A stretch of 64,000 nucleotides of DNA from an uncultured Pelagibacteraceae bacterium (GTDB lineage Bacteria; Pseudomonadota; Alphaproteobacteria; Pelagibacterales; Pelagibacteraceae), in NCBI GenBank assembly GCA_902526085.1, contig CABZJN010000003.1:22339-86338 (forward strand). Reading direction: 5' to 3'. A program made the translations under genes and the position numbers. Numbering within the stretch: the stretch's first letter is position 1; each line of letters begins with the position of its first letter. The notes beneath the pieces are model-generated. The model was not told the origin of the DNA. It made no database searches and was given only the letters and a program-made list of their open reading frames with translations. Below are positions 56,165 through 64,000 of this stretch, one piece after another.

Positions 56165-56841
56165 TTTAATCCACCAAAATTTCTTCTCATCCTTTTAAAT
56201 CTTAATATTATTTTTCTAAAGTCTTTTTTAGTAAAATCAGGCCATAATTTTTTTACAAAAAAAATTTCGGAATAGGATGCTTGCCAAAGTAAAAAATTAC
56301 TCAGTCTATGTCTATCTCCAGTTCTTATCATTATTTCTGGGTCTGGGATATTTTTGGTATATAAGCATTTTGAAATATTTTTCTCATTAATACTAATTGA
56401 TGAATTTATTAATTTTTTTACAGAGTATATAATCTCCTCTTTAGAGCCATAGTTTAAAGCTATGTTAACTTGTATTTTATCTTTCTTTTTGGTTAATTTT
56501 TCAGCATTTAAAAGTTTAGATTTTAATGAACTGGGAAATTTATTTATATTTCCTAATATTTTAAGTTTTATATTTTTTTTTATAAACTTATCCAATTTCT
56601 GATCGATATATTTTTCCAACAAATATATTAAAAAAGTAATTTCTTTCTTAGGTCTTTTCCAGTTTTCTGTAGAAAAAGTATACAAAGTTAGATAGTTGAC
56701 TTTGTTGAAAATTGCTTCCTCTATTATTTTTTCAACTGTTTTAACACCTTGACTATGACCAAAATTTCTAGATTTTTTTTTTTTAATTCCCCATCTTCCA
56801 TTTCCATCCATAATGATGGCCACATGTTCAGGTGAACTCAT
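56161..56841 (-). CDS. uppS: Undecaprenyl diphosphate synthase
   Basis: This 226-residue cis-prenyltransferase makes the lipid carrier for peptidoglycan and LPS. The catalytic Asp12 lies in AIIMDGNGRWGIKK; LTLYTFSTENWKRP, NIALNYGSKEEI and MIRTGDRHRLSNFLLWQASYSE follow in order. It overlaps frr by four bases. Confidence 0.96.
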   Translation of the reverse strand: MSSPEHVAIIMDGNGRWGIKKKKSRNFGHSQGVKTVEKIIEEAIFNKVNYLTLYTFSTENWKRPKKEITFLIYLLEKYIDQKLDKFIKKNIKLKILGNINKFPSSLKSKLLNAEKLTKKKDKIQVNIALNYGSKEEIIYSVKKLINSSISINEKNISKCLYTKNIPDPEIMIRTGDRHRLSNFLLWQASYSEIFFVKKLWPDFTKKDFRKIILRFKRMRRNFGGLK

Positions 56842-57389
56842 ATTGTCATTATTTCTTTTTCTTTTGCTGTTACTCTATCGTCTATAACTTTAATTTGATC
56901 ATCCGTATAATCTTGAATAACTTTTTCATTTTTTTTAATCTCGTCTTCAGAAATTTTTTTATCCTTTAGTAATTTTTTTAATTCATCATTTGCTTCTCTT
57001 CTAATATTTCTAATTGAGACTTTACATTTTTCTCCCATAGCCTTAATAATTTTTTTAATCTCTGATCTTCTTTCCTCACTAAGATCAGGTATTGGCAATC
57101 TTATTAACTGACCATCAATCTGAGGGTTTAAACCTAATTCTGATTTTTTTATTGCTGAGTCAATCAAAGCTATATTATTTGTATCCCATACTTGAATATT
57201 AATACTTCTAGGTTCTGGTGTTGTAATGCTTCCTAATTGATTGATAGGCATTTTTTGACCATAAACTTCAACTTTAACAATATCCAGCATGCTGGCATTT
57301 GCTCTTCCAGTTCTTAGTGACCCCAATTCTTGTTGAAAAACCTCATATGTTTTTAACATTTTGCTGCTATATCTCGACTCTTCAAACAT
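56838..57389 (-). CDS. frr: Ribosome recycling factor
   Basis: This 183-residue translation factor splits post-termination ribosomes with EF-G. It has the family segments LGSLRTGRANASMLD, YGQKMPINQLGSI and LPIPDLSEERRSEIKKIIKAMGE, with a coiled C-terminal helix. It starts on the last base of tsf. pyrH, which in most proteobacteria lies between tsf and frr, is absent. Confidence 0.97.
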   Translation of the reverse strand: MFEESRYSSKMLKTYEVFQQELGSLRTGRANASMLDIVKVEVYGQKMPINQLGSITTPEPRSINIQVWDTNNIALIDSAIKKSELGLNPQIDGQLIRLPIPDLSEERRSEIKKIIKAMGEKCKVSIRNIRREANDELKKLLKDKKISEDEIKKNEKVIQDYTDDQIKVIDDRVTAKEKEIMTI

Positions 57390-58240
57390 TACTCACCGAT
57401 CTTCAACCTAACAAATTCGTTAATTTGTAAATTTGATATTTCCAAACTTTTAATTACATCTTTAATTTTCATTTTTGGATCCATTACCCAGTCTTGTGAC
57501 ATTAAACTATTTTCATCTTTAAATTTATTAATCTTACCTAAACTTATTTTTTTTGCAATTTCTACTGGTTTGCCTGAGTTTTTTAATTCTTCTGCGATTA
57601 GATTAACTTCTTTATCAATCAATTCTTGATTAATTTCATTTGCATTTAAAGCTATCGGATTGGAAGCAGCTATGTGCATTGACAAATGTTTTCCAAATAA
57701 ATCTATTTTATCAGATTTTTCATTAATATTTATAGATACGATAACTACTAACTTAGACACATTATCTTTAATGACGGAATGCTGATATGCGAAATTTCTT
57801 GAATTTTCATTATTCAAAGTCTTAGCTCTACCAATTGTTATTTTTTCACCTATTTTTGCAATTAATGCAACCAAATTTTCATCAACTGTTTTATTATTTT
57901 CCATCTTTGCAGTTTTCAATTCATCCAAATTTGATGAGTGGTTATTATTTAATATACTTAATTCTTTCACAAAATTTATAAAGTCATCATTTTTTGCAAC
58001 AAAGTCTGTTTCACAATTTACTTCGATTAATGACATTTTTTTTTCATCACCTGATAGTACAATGACTCCCTCAGTAGCGTTTCTAGACATTTTTTTGGAT
58101 GCTTTAGCAATACCTTTTACTCTTAAGATTTCTACGGCTTTATCTAAATTACCATTCGACTCTTTTAGTGCTATGTTGCAATCTTTAAAACCTGCTCCTG
58201 TTGATTTTCTCAATTGTTTTACTTTTTCTATATCGCTCAT
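57389..58240 (-). CDS. tsf: Elongation factor Ts
   Basis: This 283-residue protein recycles EF-Tu by exchanging GDP. The N-terminal UBA-like domain reads [20 protein letters not shown] and the core contains the TDFVAKN motif with AASNPIALN further on. It lies 25 bp downstream of rpsB, the standard rpsB-tsf pair, and probably shares the structured leader of rpsB. Confidence 0.96.
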   Translation of the reverse strand: MSDIEKVKQLRKSTGAGFKDCNIALKESNGNLDKAVEILRVKGIAKASKKMSRNATEGVIVLSGDEKKMSLIEVNCETDFVAKNDDFINFVKELSILNNNHSSNLDELKTAKMENNKTVDENLVALIAKIGEKITIGRAKTLNNENSRNFAYQHSVIKDNVSKLVVIVSININEKSDKIDLFGKHLSMHIAASNPIALNANEINQELIDKEVNLIAEELKNSGKPVEIAKKISLGKINKFKDENSLMSQDWVMDPKMKIKDVIKSLEISNLQINEFVRLKIGE

Positions 58241-58265
58241 AAATTTTCTGTATTAAACAAATTTT

Positions 58266-59054
58266 TTAATTAAGTTTTTTTTCTGTTTTTACTACTTTAG
58301 GTTCATCGGAGCTTGATGTTACTTCTTTTAATTCTACTATTTCTTTATCGTCAACAGGATTTTGTGAAACCTCTTTCTTTGCATTTAAAATGGTTTCTTT
58401 TAGAAGTGAACAATAAAGGTCAATAGATCTTCTAGCATCATCATTTCCAGGTATTGGAAAATCTATATCATCAGGATTAGAATTTGTATCAAGTATTGCA
58501 ACTATGGGTATGCCTAATTTAACAGACTCTTTAATTGCTAATGACTCATAGTTAGTATCAATAATAAATACAAGATCAGGTATCTTCTTCATACTAGAAA
58601 TTCCCCCTAGAGATCTTTGCAACTTATCTCTCTGACCACTCATTTTTAATAATTCTTTTTTTGTAAAGCCCCTATTTTCAGAACTTAAGTCTGATTCAAT
58701 TTTGTCAAGTTTCTTGATAGAATTAGAAATTGTTCCCCAATTAGTTAACATTCCTCCTAACCATCTATAATTTACAAAATATTGATTTGTTTCATTTGCT
58801 AGCTCAGCTATTGCTTCCGAGGCTTGTTTTTTAGTTGATATAAATAAAATTTTTCCACCAGATGAAATTGTTGAATAAACTTTTTCTAGTGCTACTTTAG
58901 TTAATTCAAGTGTTTGAGTAAGATCTATTATATGGATAGAATCTCTCTTCCCAAAAATAAATTTCTTCATTTTTGGATTCCATCTTAAAGTCTTATGGCC
59001 AAGATGAACGCCAGCTTCGAGTAATTGTTCAATTGTTAGTTTTGGTATTTTCAT
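58266..59054 (-). CDS. rpsB: 30S ribosomal protein S2
   Basis: This 262-residue ribosomal protein begins PKLTIEQLLEAGVHLGHKTLRWNPKM and contains the coiled-coil spur and the C-terminal IVAILDTNSNPDDIDFPIPGNDD. An extra acidic/Lys tail follows (about 232-262), common in alphaproteobacteria. It is the first gene after dnaE on this strand; the 127 bp in front hold a predicted pseudoknot leader that could mediate autoregulation. Confidence 0.97.
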   Translation of the reverse strand: MKIPKLTIEQLLEAGVHLGHKTLRWNPKMKKFIFGKRDSIHIIDLTQTLELTKVALEKVYSTISSGGKILFISTKKQASEAIAELANETNQYFVNYRWLGGMLTNWGTISNSIKKLDKIESDLSSENRGFTKKELLKMSGQRDKLQRSLGGISSMKKIPDLVFIIDTNYESLAIKESVKLGIPIVAILDTNSNPDDIDFPIPGNDDARRSIDLYCSLLKETILNAKKEVSQNPVDDKEIVELKEVTSSSDEPKVVKTEKKLN

Positions 59055-59060
59055 ATTTTT

Positions 59061-59125
59061 TCCCGGTTATGCCACCACAATTACTGCCTAAATAAAGGAC
59101 CGGAGGTATAAAACCAGAAATTGTG
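59061..59125 (-). promoter_or_regulatory. Predicted structured leader (H-type pseudoknot) of rpsB
   Basis: On the minus strand CACAATTTCTG (59115-59125) can pair with CAGTAATTGTG (59076-59086), ten of eleven positions. Inside the resulting loop CCGGT (59099-59103) can pair with ACCGG downstream (59063-59067), crossing the first helix. The second helix lies about 8-12 bases before the rpsB ATG, so it would cover the ribosome-binding region. Leaders with autoregulatory structures are known for rpsB in other proteobacteria; this one is inferred from base pairing only. Confidence 0.65.
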
Positions 59126-59181
59126 TGCGTGTTAATTTAAGCGTTTAATTACAAAAAAAAGAAAAATAAAACAAGTATTTT

Positions 59182-62100
59182 TTAAATAATTTCAATATTT
59201 TCCTCATTTCTCAGCAAATTAAGCATTTTGTGATCAAATTTTCTATTTTCTTTCAATTGAAAAGACATCATTTTCTTATCAAATTCAACATCTATAATCA
59301 CTTTAGTCTTCCCACGTTCTAAAATTAGTTTTTTAATTTTTTGGATATCTTTAAGTTTTTTGATTTTAATTTTTATTTTATCTATAGGCTTATTAATTAC
59401 ATCTTTCATAGAAATAATTTTTCTTATGTTGATTTTCTTTTGCACCTTACTTTCGTCAACATAATTTTTAACTAAGGTGATCATAACAGAATTACCTTCA
59501 ATAAGTATTTCTCTGTTTGACTCAAAGACATCAGAAAATACAAATAATTCAAAAACACTTGAAAGATCGGAAAATTTAATTATCGCATAGGAAGTTCCTT
59601 TTTGTGTTTTTTTTTCTTGGACTTTAAGTATTGTACAAGAAATATTTGAACTTAAGATATTTTCATTTGTATTAAATTCATCATAATCAATAACGTTATA
59701 TTGACTAAAAAGTGATTTATATTGATTAAGAGGGTGATCAGAAATAAAGAAACCCAAAGTTTCAAATTCTTTTGATAATTTATTATCAATATTCCAATCT
59801 TCTACACTTTCTATGTAAGTTTCGTCACTCTCCTCTTTAAATAAATCAATTTGGTTTATAGAATTATTTTCAAAAATGTTTTTTGATTTTGAAATAATAT
59901 TGGGAATAGAATTGTACAAAGATTGCCTATTACTATTCAGATTATCAAAGGCTCCTGCTTTTACCAAACCCTCTAATTGTAATTTATTTATATTTTTGGG
60001 GTCAACACGGTTTATAAAATCTGTTAAATCTTTATATTCTCCATTTTTATTCCTTTCTTCTACAATTTTTGAAATTGAGTCAAAACCTACACTTTTAATA
60101 GCACCTAATGCATAAAGAAAATTTTTACCATCTGATGAAAAATCAGCATGACATTTATTAATGTCTGGCCGGATTATATTTATTTGTAACCTTTTAAGTT
60201 CTTCATAAAATTCACTCAATTTTTTTTGATTTGAAAGCTCCATGGACATTGAAGCTGTAAAGAATTCATGTGGATAATATGTTTTTAAAAATGCAGTTTG
60301 ATAAGCTATAATCGCATAGGATGCAGCATGACTTTTATTAAATCCATACTCAGCGAATGGTTCGATTTTTAAAAAAATACCAGCAGCTATGTCTTTACTA
60401 ATTCCATTATTATATGCTCCTTCAACAAATCTTTCTTTTTGCTTTTCAAGTTCTACTCTTTTTTTTTTACCCATTGCTCTTCTCAATATGTCAGCCTCAC
60501 CTGCAGTAAACCCTGATAGAACTTGTGCTATTTGCATAACTTGTTCTTGATATATTATTACACCATAGGTAGGCTTTAGAATTTTCTCTAACTTAGGATG
60601 TAAGTAGTCTGGCTCTCTTTTACCATGTTTACAATCATTGTAGACTGGTATATTGGCCATAGGACCAGGCCTATATAAAGCAACTAAAGCAATTATGTCC
60701 TCCAAATGGTTAGGTTTCATATTAATTAAAGCATCTTTCATACCAGAGCTTTCTAGTTGAAATAACCCAACTGTTTTACCACTTGATAAAAGATCAAAAA
60801 CTTTTTGATCCTCGTAACTAATTGTTTCAATTTTAAATTTAGGATCCTTTTGCGCTACAAGTTTTTGAGTTTTGTTGATTACTGTAAGCGTCTTTAAGCC
60901 AAGAAAATCAAATTTTACTAATCCTGCATTTTCAGCTGAGTACATATCAAATTGTGTTGCAGGAAGAAGTAAATCTGCAGAGGTATCCTTATACAAAGGA
61001 ACAGTTTCAGTTAATTTTTTATCTGCTATGACAACACCAGCTGCATGAGTTGCAACATTTCTATTTAAACCTTCAAGTTTTAGAGATAGTTCTATAAGTC
61101 GACTAACTCTTTTATCCTCTTTTATTAACTTTTGTAATCTTGGCTCTATATTTATACTTTCTTGTAAAGTTAATGGTCTTGATGGATCAAATGGTATCAT
61201 TTTACAAATACTATCTATAAAACCATAAGGAAGTCCTAACACGCGGCCAACATCTCGTATTACCATTCTTGCTTTAAGTTTTCCGAATGTTATAATATGT
61301 GCAACACTATCTTTATATTTAGTCATTAAATATTTAAAAACTTGATCTCTTTTTTCCTCGCAAAAATCTATATCGAAGTCTGGCATAGAAATCCTTTCGG
61401 GGTTTAAAAATCTTTCAAAAATTAAATTAAATTTTATTGGATCAACATCTGTTATAGATAGACACCAAGCAACTAACGACCCTGCTCCAGATCCTCTTCC
61501 AGGACCAACTGGTATATTATTATTTTTTGCCCATTTTATATAATCTGAGACAATTAAAAAATACCCTGAATAATTCATTTCAGTTATAATCCTTATTTCA
61601 TGATTTAACCTAGATTTATAGATTTCTTTAATTTTAATATTATTTGATAATTTACTTATTAACTCTAGATCAGTTTTAAATTTTTCTTCTAAACCATTAA
61701 GAGAATTATTTTTTAAATTATCATCGATATTACCAGTATTTGTGATAATATTGGGTAATATAGGTTTAGAGGAAATAGGTCTAAAATTACATCTAAAAGG
61801 TAAATTATAATTATTTTCTAATGCTTCAGGTAAATCTTTAAAAATTTCATACATTTCATTTGATGATTTAAAATAATGATTATTAGTTAGTTTTGGCCTT
61901 TTTTGGTCGTTTATATAAGTTTTTTGCCCAATACACATTAAAGCATCGTGCGCTTCATACATTTCTTTATCTAAGTAATAAACCTCATTAGTAGCTATAA
62001 TTGGTATTTCATATTTTTTTGAGAGATTTAAGTTAAAAATTTCAAATTCCTTTTCATTTTTATCGTCATGTCTCTGAATTTCTAAATAAAAGTTTTCTTT

Positions 62101-62595
62101 AAAATTATTATTTAAAATTATTATAAGTTCATCTAAATCATCAAATAATCCTTTATTAAAAATATTACCAATCAGATTATTCACTGCACCAGATAGAACA
62201 ATTATCCCTTCACTATATTTTATTAAATCATTAATTGAACAATGTGGTTGATCTTTGTCATTATTCTCCAAATAAGCTTTAGAAGAAAGTTCAATTATAT
62301 TTTTATAGCCAACATAATTTTTTGCAATTAATGGAATAAGTCCATAAGTATTTTTAAATTTAAATAAGATTTGTGACCCAATTATAGGTTGTGTGCCTAC
62401 TGATGAGATATTTTCAGAAAATTCTAGCGCTCCTGATAAATTATAAGTATCACTTAAACCTACTGCCTGTATTTTATTTGTTTTACAGTACTCTTTAAGA
62501 CTTTCAATTTTTAATGCACCTTCACAAATTGAATATTGTGAGTGAATCTTAATTTGATTAAAAGTTTTTTTTTTAGATTTGATCATTGGTAACAT
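59182..62595 (-). CDS. dnaE: DNA polymerase III alpha subunit
   Basis: This 1137-residue replicative polymerase starts with a PHP domain (QIKIHSQYSICEGALKIESL), followed by the polymerase palm with catalytic Asp residues in ISMPDFDIDFCEEKRDQV and the preceding VGPGRGSGAGSLVAW. Thumb/finger motifs such as GLFQLESSGM and GYNKSHAASYA-like FNKSHAASYAIIAYQ follow, and a C-terminal OB fold. The start at 62595 overlaps lolD by 23 bases; an ATG at 62586 is an alternative, and neither has a clear ribosome-binding site. Confidence 0.96.
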   Translation of the reverse strand: MLPMIKSKKKTFNQIKIHSQYSICEGALKIESLKEYCKTNKIQAVGLSDTYNLSGALEFSENISSVGTQPIIGSQILFKFKNTYGLIPLIAKNYVGYKNIIELSSKAYLENNDKDQPHCSINDLIKYSEGIIVLSGAVNNLIGNIFNKGLFDDLDELIIILNNNFKENFYLEIQRHDDKNEKEFEIFNLNLSKKYEIPIIATNEVYYLDKEMYEAHDALMCIGQKTYINDQKRPKLTNNHYFKSSNEMYEIFKDLPEALENNYNLPFRCNFRPISSKPILPNIITNTGNIDDNLKNNSLNGLEEKFKTDLELISKLSNNIKIKEIYKSRLNHEIRIITEMNYSGYFLIVSDYIKWAKNNNIPVGPGRGSGAGSLVAWCLSITDVDPIKFNLIFERFLNPERISMPDFDIDFCEEKRDQVFKYLMTKYKDSVAHIITFGKLKARMVIRDVGRVLGLPYGFIDSICKMIPFDPSRPLTLQESINIEPRLQKLIKEDKRVSRLIELSLKLEGLNRNVATHAAGVVIADKKLTETVPLYKDTSADLLLPATQFDMYSAENAGLVKFDFLGLKTLTVINKTQKLVAQKDPKFKIETISYEDQKVFDLLSSGKTVGLFQLESSGMKDALINMKPNHLEDIIALVALYRPGPMANIPVYNDCKHGKREPDYLHPKLEKILKPTYGVIIYQEQVMQIAQVLSGFTAGEADILRRAMGKKKRVELEKQKERFVEGAYNNGISKDIAAGIFLKIEPFAEYGFNKSHAASYAIIAYQTAFLKTYYPHEFFTASMSMELSNQKKLSEFYEELKRLQINIIRPDINKCHADFSSDGKNFLYALGAIKSVGFDSISKIVEERNKNGEYKDLTDFINRVDPKNINKLQLEGLVKAGAFDNLNSNRQSLYNSIPNIISKSKNIFENNSINQIDLFKEESDETYIESVEDWNIDNKLSKEFETLGFFISDHPLNQYKSLFSQYNVIDYDEFNTNENILSSNISCTILKVQEKKTQKGTSYAIIKFSDLSSVFELFVFSDVFESNREILIEGNSVMITLVKNYVDESKVQKKINIRKIISMKDVINKPIDKIKIKIKKLKDIQKIKKLILERGKTKVIIDVEFDKKMMSFQLKENRKFDHKMLNLLRNEENIEII

Positions 62596-63256
62596 TCATA
62601 TTACCATTATTCATTGTAATTTTACAGTCTGCCATATTCGCAAAATATCTATTGTGAGTTGCAAAAATGATAATTCTATTTTTATTTTTTAAATTAAATA
62701 GAAGTTTAAATATAAGTTTAGCATTATCCACGTCTAGACTACCAGTTGGCTCATCGGCTAATATAACATCTGGATTATTAATTAATGCCCTTGCTATGGC
62801 AATACGTTGATTTTCACCCCCAGATAATTCATTAGGAAAATGGTTTATTCTGGCTGACATACCTATATTTTTTATCAATTTTTTTGCAAGTTCTATAGAT
62901 TTTTGTTTTTCTTTAGAAATTAGTAAGTTAGGTAAGTATACATTTTCTAAAGCCGTAAAGTCTGACAATAAGTTTTTGTCTTGATAAATAATTCCAATTT
63001 TCTTTGCTCTCATTAGATCATTTTCAACTTTATTATTTGATTTTATTTTATTACTACTTATTTCTATTGAACCTGTGGTGGGGTTATCAATTAACGACAG
63101 TAAATTTAATAAAGTTGATTTCCCAGATCCAGATGGCCCTATTATAGAATAAGTTTTTCCGGATTCAAAATTAAATGAGATATCGTTTAAAACTTTTATA
63201 GATTTATTTTTCTCATATTTTTTTGTTAGATTTTTAATTTTAATATAATTATTCAT
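62573..63256 (-). CDS. lolD: Lipoprotein-releasing ABC transporter ATP-binding protein LolD
   Basis: This 227-residue ATPase powers lipoprotein release from the inner membrane. It has Walker [10 protein letters not shown], the LolD-like IGIIYQDKNLLSDFTALENV, signature LSGGENQRI, Walker B VILADEPTGSLD and switch IIFATHN. It overlaps the upstream permease gene by eight bases and dnaE by 23 bases. The lol-dnaE order is conserved in alphaproteobacteria. Confidence 0.94.
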   Translation of the reverse strand: MNNYIKIKNLTKKYEKNKSIKVLNDISFNFESGKTYSIIGPSGSGKSTLLNLLSLIDNPTTGSIEISSNKIKSNNKVENDLMRAKKIGIIYQDKNLLSDFTALENVYLPNLLISKEKQKSIELAKKLIKNIGMSARINHFPNELSGGENQRIAIARALINNPDVILADEPTGSLDVDNAKLIFKLLFNLKNKNRIIIFATHNRYFANMADCKITMNNGNMNVTNDQI

Positions 63257-64000
63257 ATTTAAGAGTTTTAACGGTATCTAATGAAGATGCTTTTGAAGCT
63301 GGGTATATAGATACCAATATTGTTGCACTTATTGAACAAAGAGAAATGATTATTATTGAAATTATATTTATTTCAGAAGGCAAAGAATTTAAAATATAAA
63401 TATCTTCTGGGAAAAGAGAAATGCCAAATAAATTGGAGATAAATTGTCTAATACTTTCTATATAAATAGAAAAAAAGGTTCCAACAACTACTCCAAATAG
63501 TGTTGCTAATGTTCCTATAAAAAAACCTATTAAAAAGAAGATTTTTTTTATCGATTTACTACTTACCCCAATTGATTTAAGGATACCTATATCTCTTGTT
63601 TTATTTTTTACTAAGATTGTAAGTCCAGATATTATGTTGAATGCAGCAACTACAATTATCAAAGAAAGAATAATAAACATTACATTTCTTTCAACTTTCA
63701 AAGCTGAAAATAACGATTTATTCATGTCTGACCAAGTATAAACTAGTGAGTCTGGAAACTGAGTTATTAGATTTTTTTTATGGATTTCTATATTTGTTGG
63801 ATCTTTGAAATAAAATTCTAGGAACCTATCCTCTTTATTTTTATTAAAAAAACTCTCAAGTGTTTGTAAATTAATATAGGCAATATTTTCATTATAATCT
63901 GACAAACCACTATCAAAAATTGAAGTTATCTTAAAGTTTTCTTGTTTAGGAAGTGTACCTACTAAAGTTTGTATTCCTGCAGGAGACATGACTGTAATGG
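63249..64000 (-). CDS. Lipoprotein-releasing system permease LolC/LolE (5' end cut by window)
   Basis: The frame continues upstream of the Met codon at 63989 (residues ITV precede MSPAG), so the gene is cut by the window end and only its C-terminal ~250 residues are present. It shows the periplasmic segment with VYTWSDMNKSLFSAL and three membrane helices of the FtsX/MacB fold, including LTILVKNKTRDIGILKSIGVSS and the terminal SIYPASKASSLDTVKTLKYE. As alphaproteobacteria often carry one LolC/E hybrid (LolF), I leave the symbol open. Confidence 0.92.
   Translation of the reverse strand, partial: ITVMSPAGIQTLVGTLPKQENFKITSIFDSGLSDYNENIAYINLQTLESFFNKNKEDRFLEFYFKDPTNIEIHKKNLITQFPDSLVYTWSDMNKSLFSALKVERNVMFIILSLIIVVAAFNIISGLTILVKNKTRDIGILKSIGVSSKSIKKIFFLIGFFIGTLATLFGVVVGTFFSIYIESIRQFISNLFGISLFPEDIYILNSLPSEINIISIIIISLCSISATILVSIYPASKASSLDTVKTLKYE

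Overview
The window looks like a chromosomal segment of a streamlined, AT-rich marine alphaproteobacterium of the SAR11 / Pelagibacterales type. The reasons are strong A+T richness with lysine-, asparagine- and isoleucine-heavy proteins, genes packed with 1-20 bp overlaps or gaps, convergent genes that overlap at their 3' ends, almost no intergenic DNA, no mobile elements or CRISPR, and gene sets typical of this group (pst-pho cluster, aapJQMP amino-acid uptake, ntrYX-trkAH, a long alphaproteobacterial synteny block). The taxonomic call is inference from gene content and composition; no 16S rRNA gene is present.

Layout. 1-1942: a two-gene glucosylglycerate pathway (phosphatase cut by the window start, then the synthase). 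1957-5375: a zinc-uptake locus, with znuA divergent from znuC-znuB-zur and two Zur boxes between them. Downstream of znuA lie a 34-codon remnant of a COG0523 (CobW-like) GTPase and a 55-residue Cys/His protein; neither remnant nor small gene is obvious in a routine ORF survey. 5380-6520: two small redox-type proteins. 6513-13713: phoR-pstS-pstC-pstA-pstB-phoU-phoB, all on the minus strand, with a hairpin terminator just after pstS. 13724-20121: a transporter, manC, ilvD and valS. 20242-20439: tRNA-Cys and tRNA-Asn, then a small XRE regulator. 20963-25232: the aap polar amino-acid ABC transporter, again with a terminator just after the binding-protein gene. 25363-31388: tRNA-Arg, trkH, trkA, ntrX, ntrY.

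31426-64000 follows the classic alphaproteobacterial order: ispDF, pgpA, cinA, ratA, lipA, ftsB, eno, kdsA, pyrG, secG, tpiA, a PpiD-like foldase, trpEGDC, lexA, gltX, the lipid A/outer-membrane/translation cluster (lpxB, lpxI, lpxA, fabZ, lpxD, skp, bamA, dxr, cdsA, uppS, frr, tsf, rpsB), dnaE, lolD and a cut lolC/E gene. Several genes normally embedded in this order are absent at their expected places: pyrH between tsf and frr, rseP between dxr and bamA, the pdh genes between ftsB and lipA, and dusB-ntrB-ntrC between ispDF and ntrYX.

Functionally the window combines scavenging of scarce nutrients (Zn, phosphate, amino acids, K+) with core envelope biogenesis and translation. The most interesting signals are the decayed zinc-chaperone GTPase fused into overlap with a small Cys/His gene, a predicted H-type pseudoknot in the rpsB leader, and the repeated use of a strong hairpin after substrate-binding-protein genes. 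I saw no clearly new multi-gene system.
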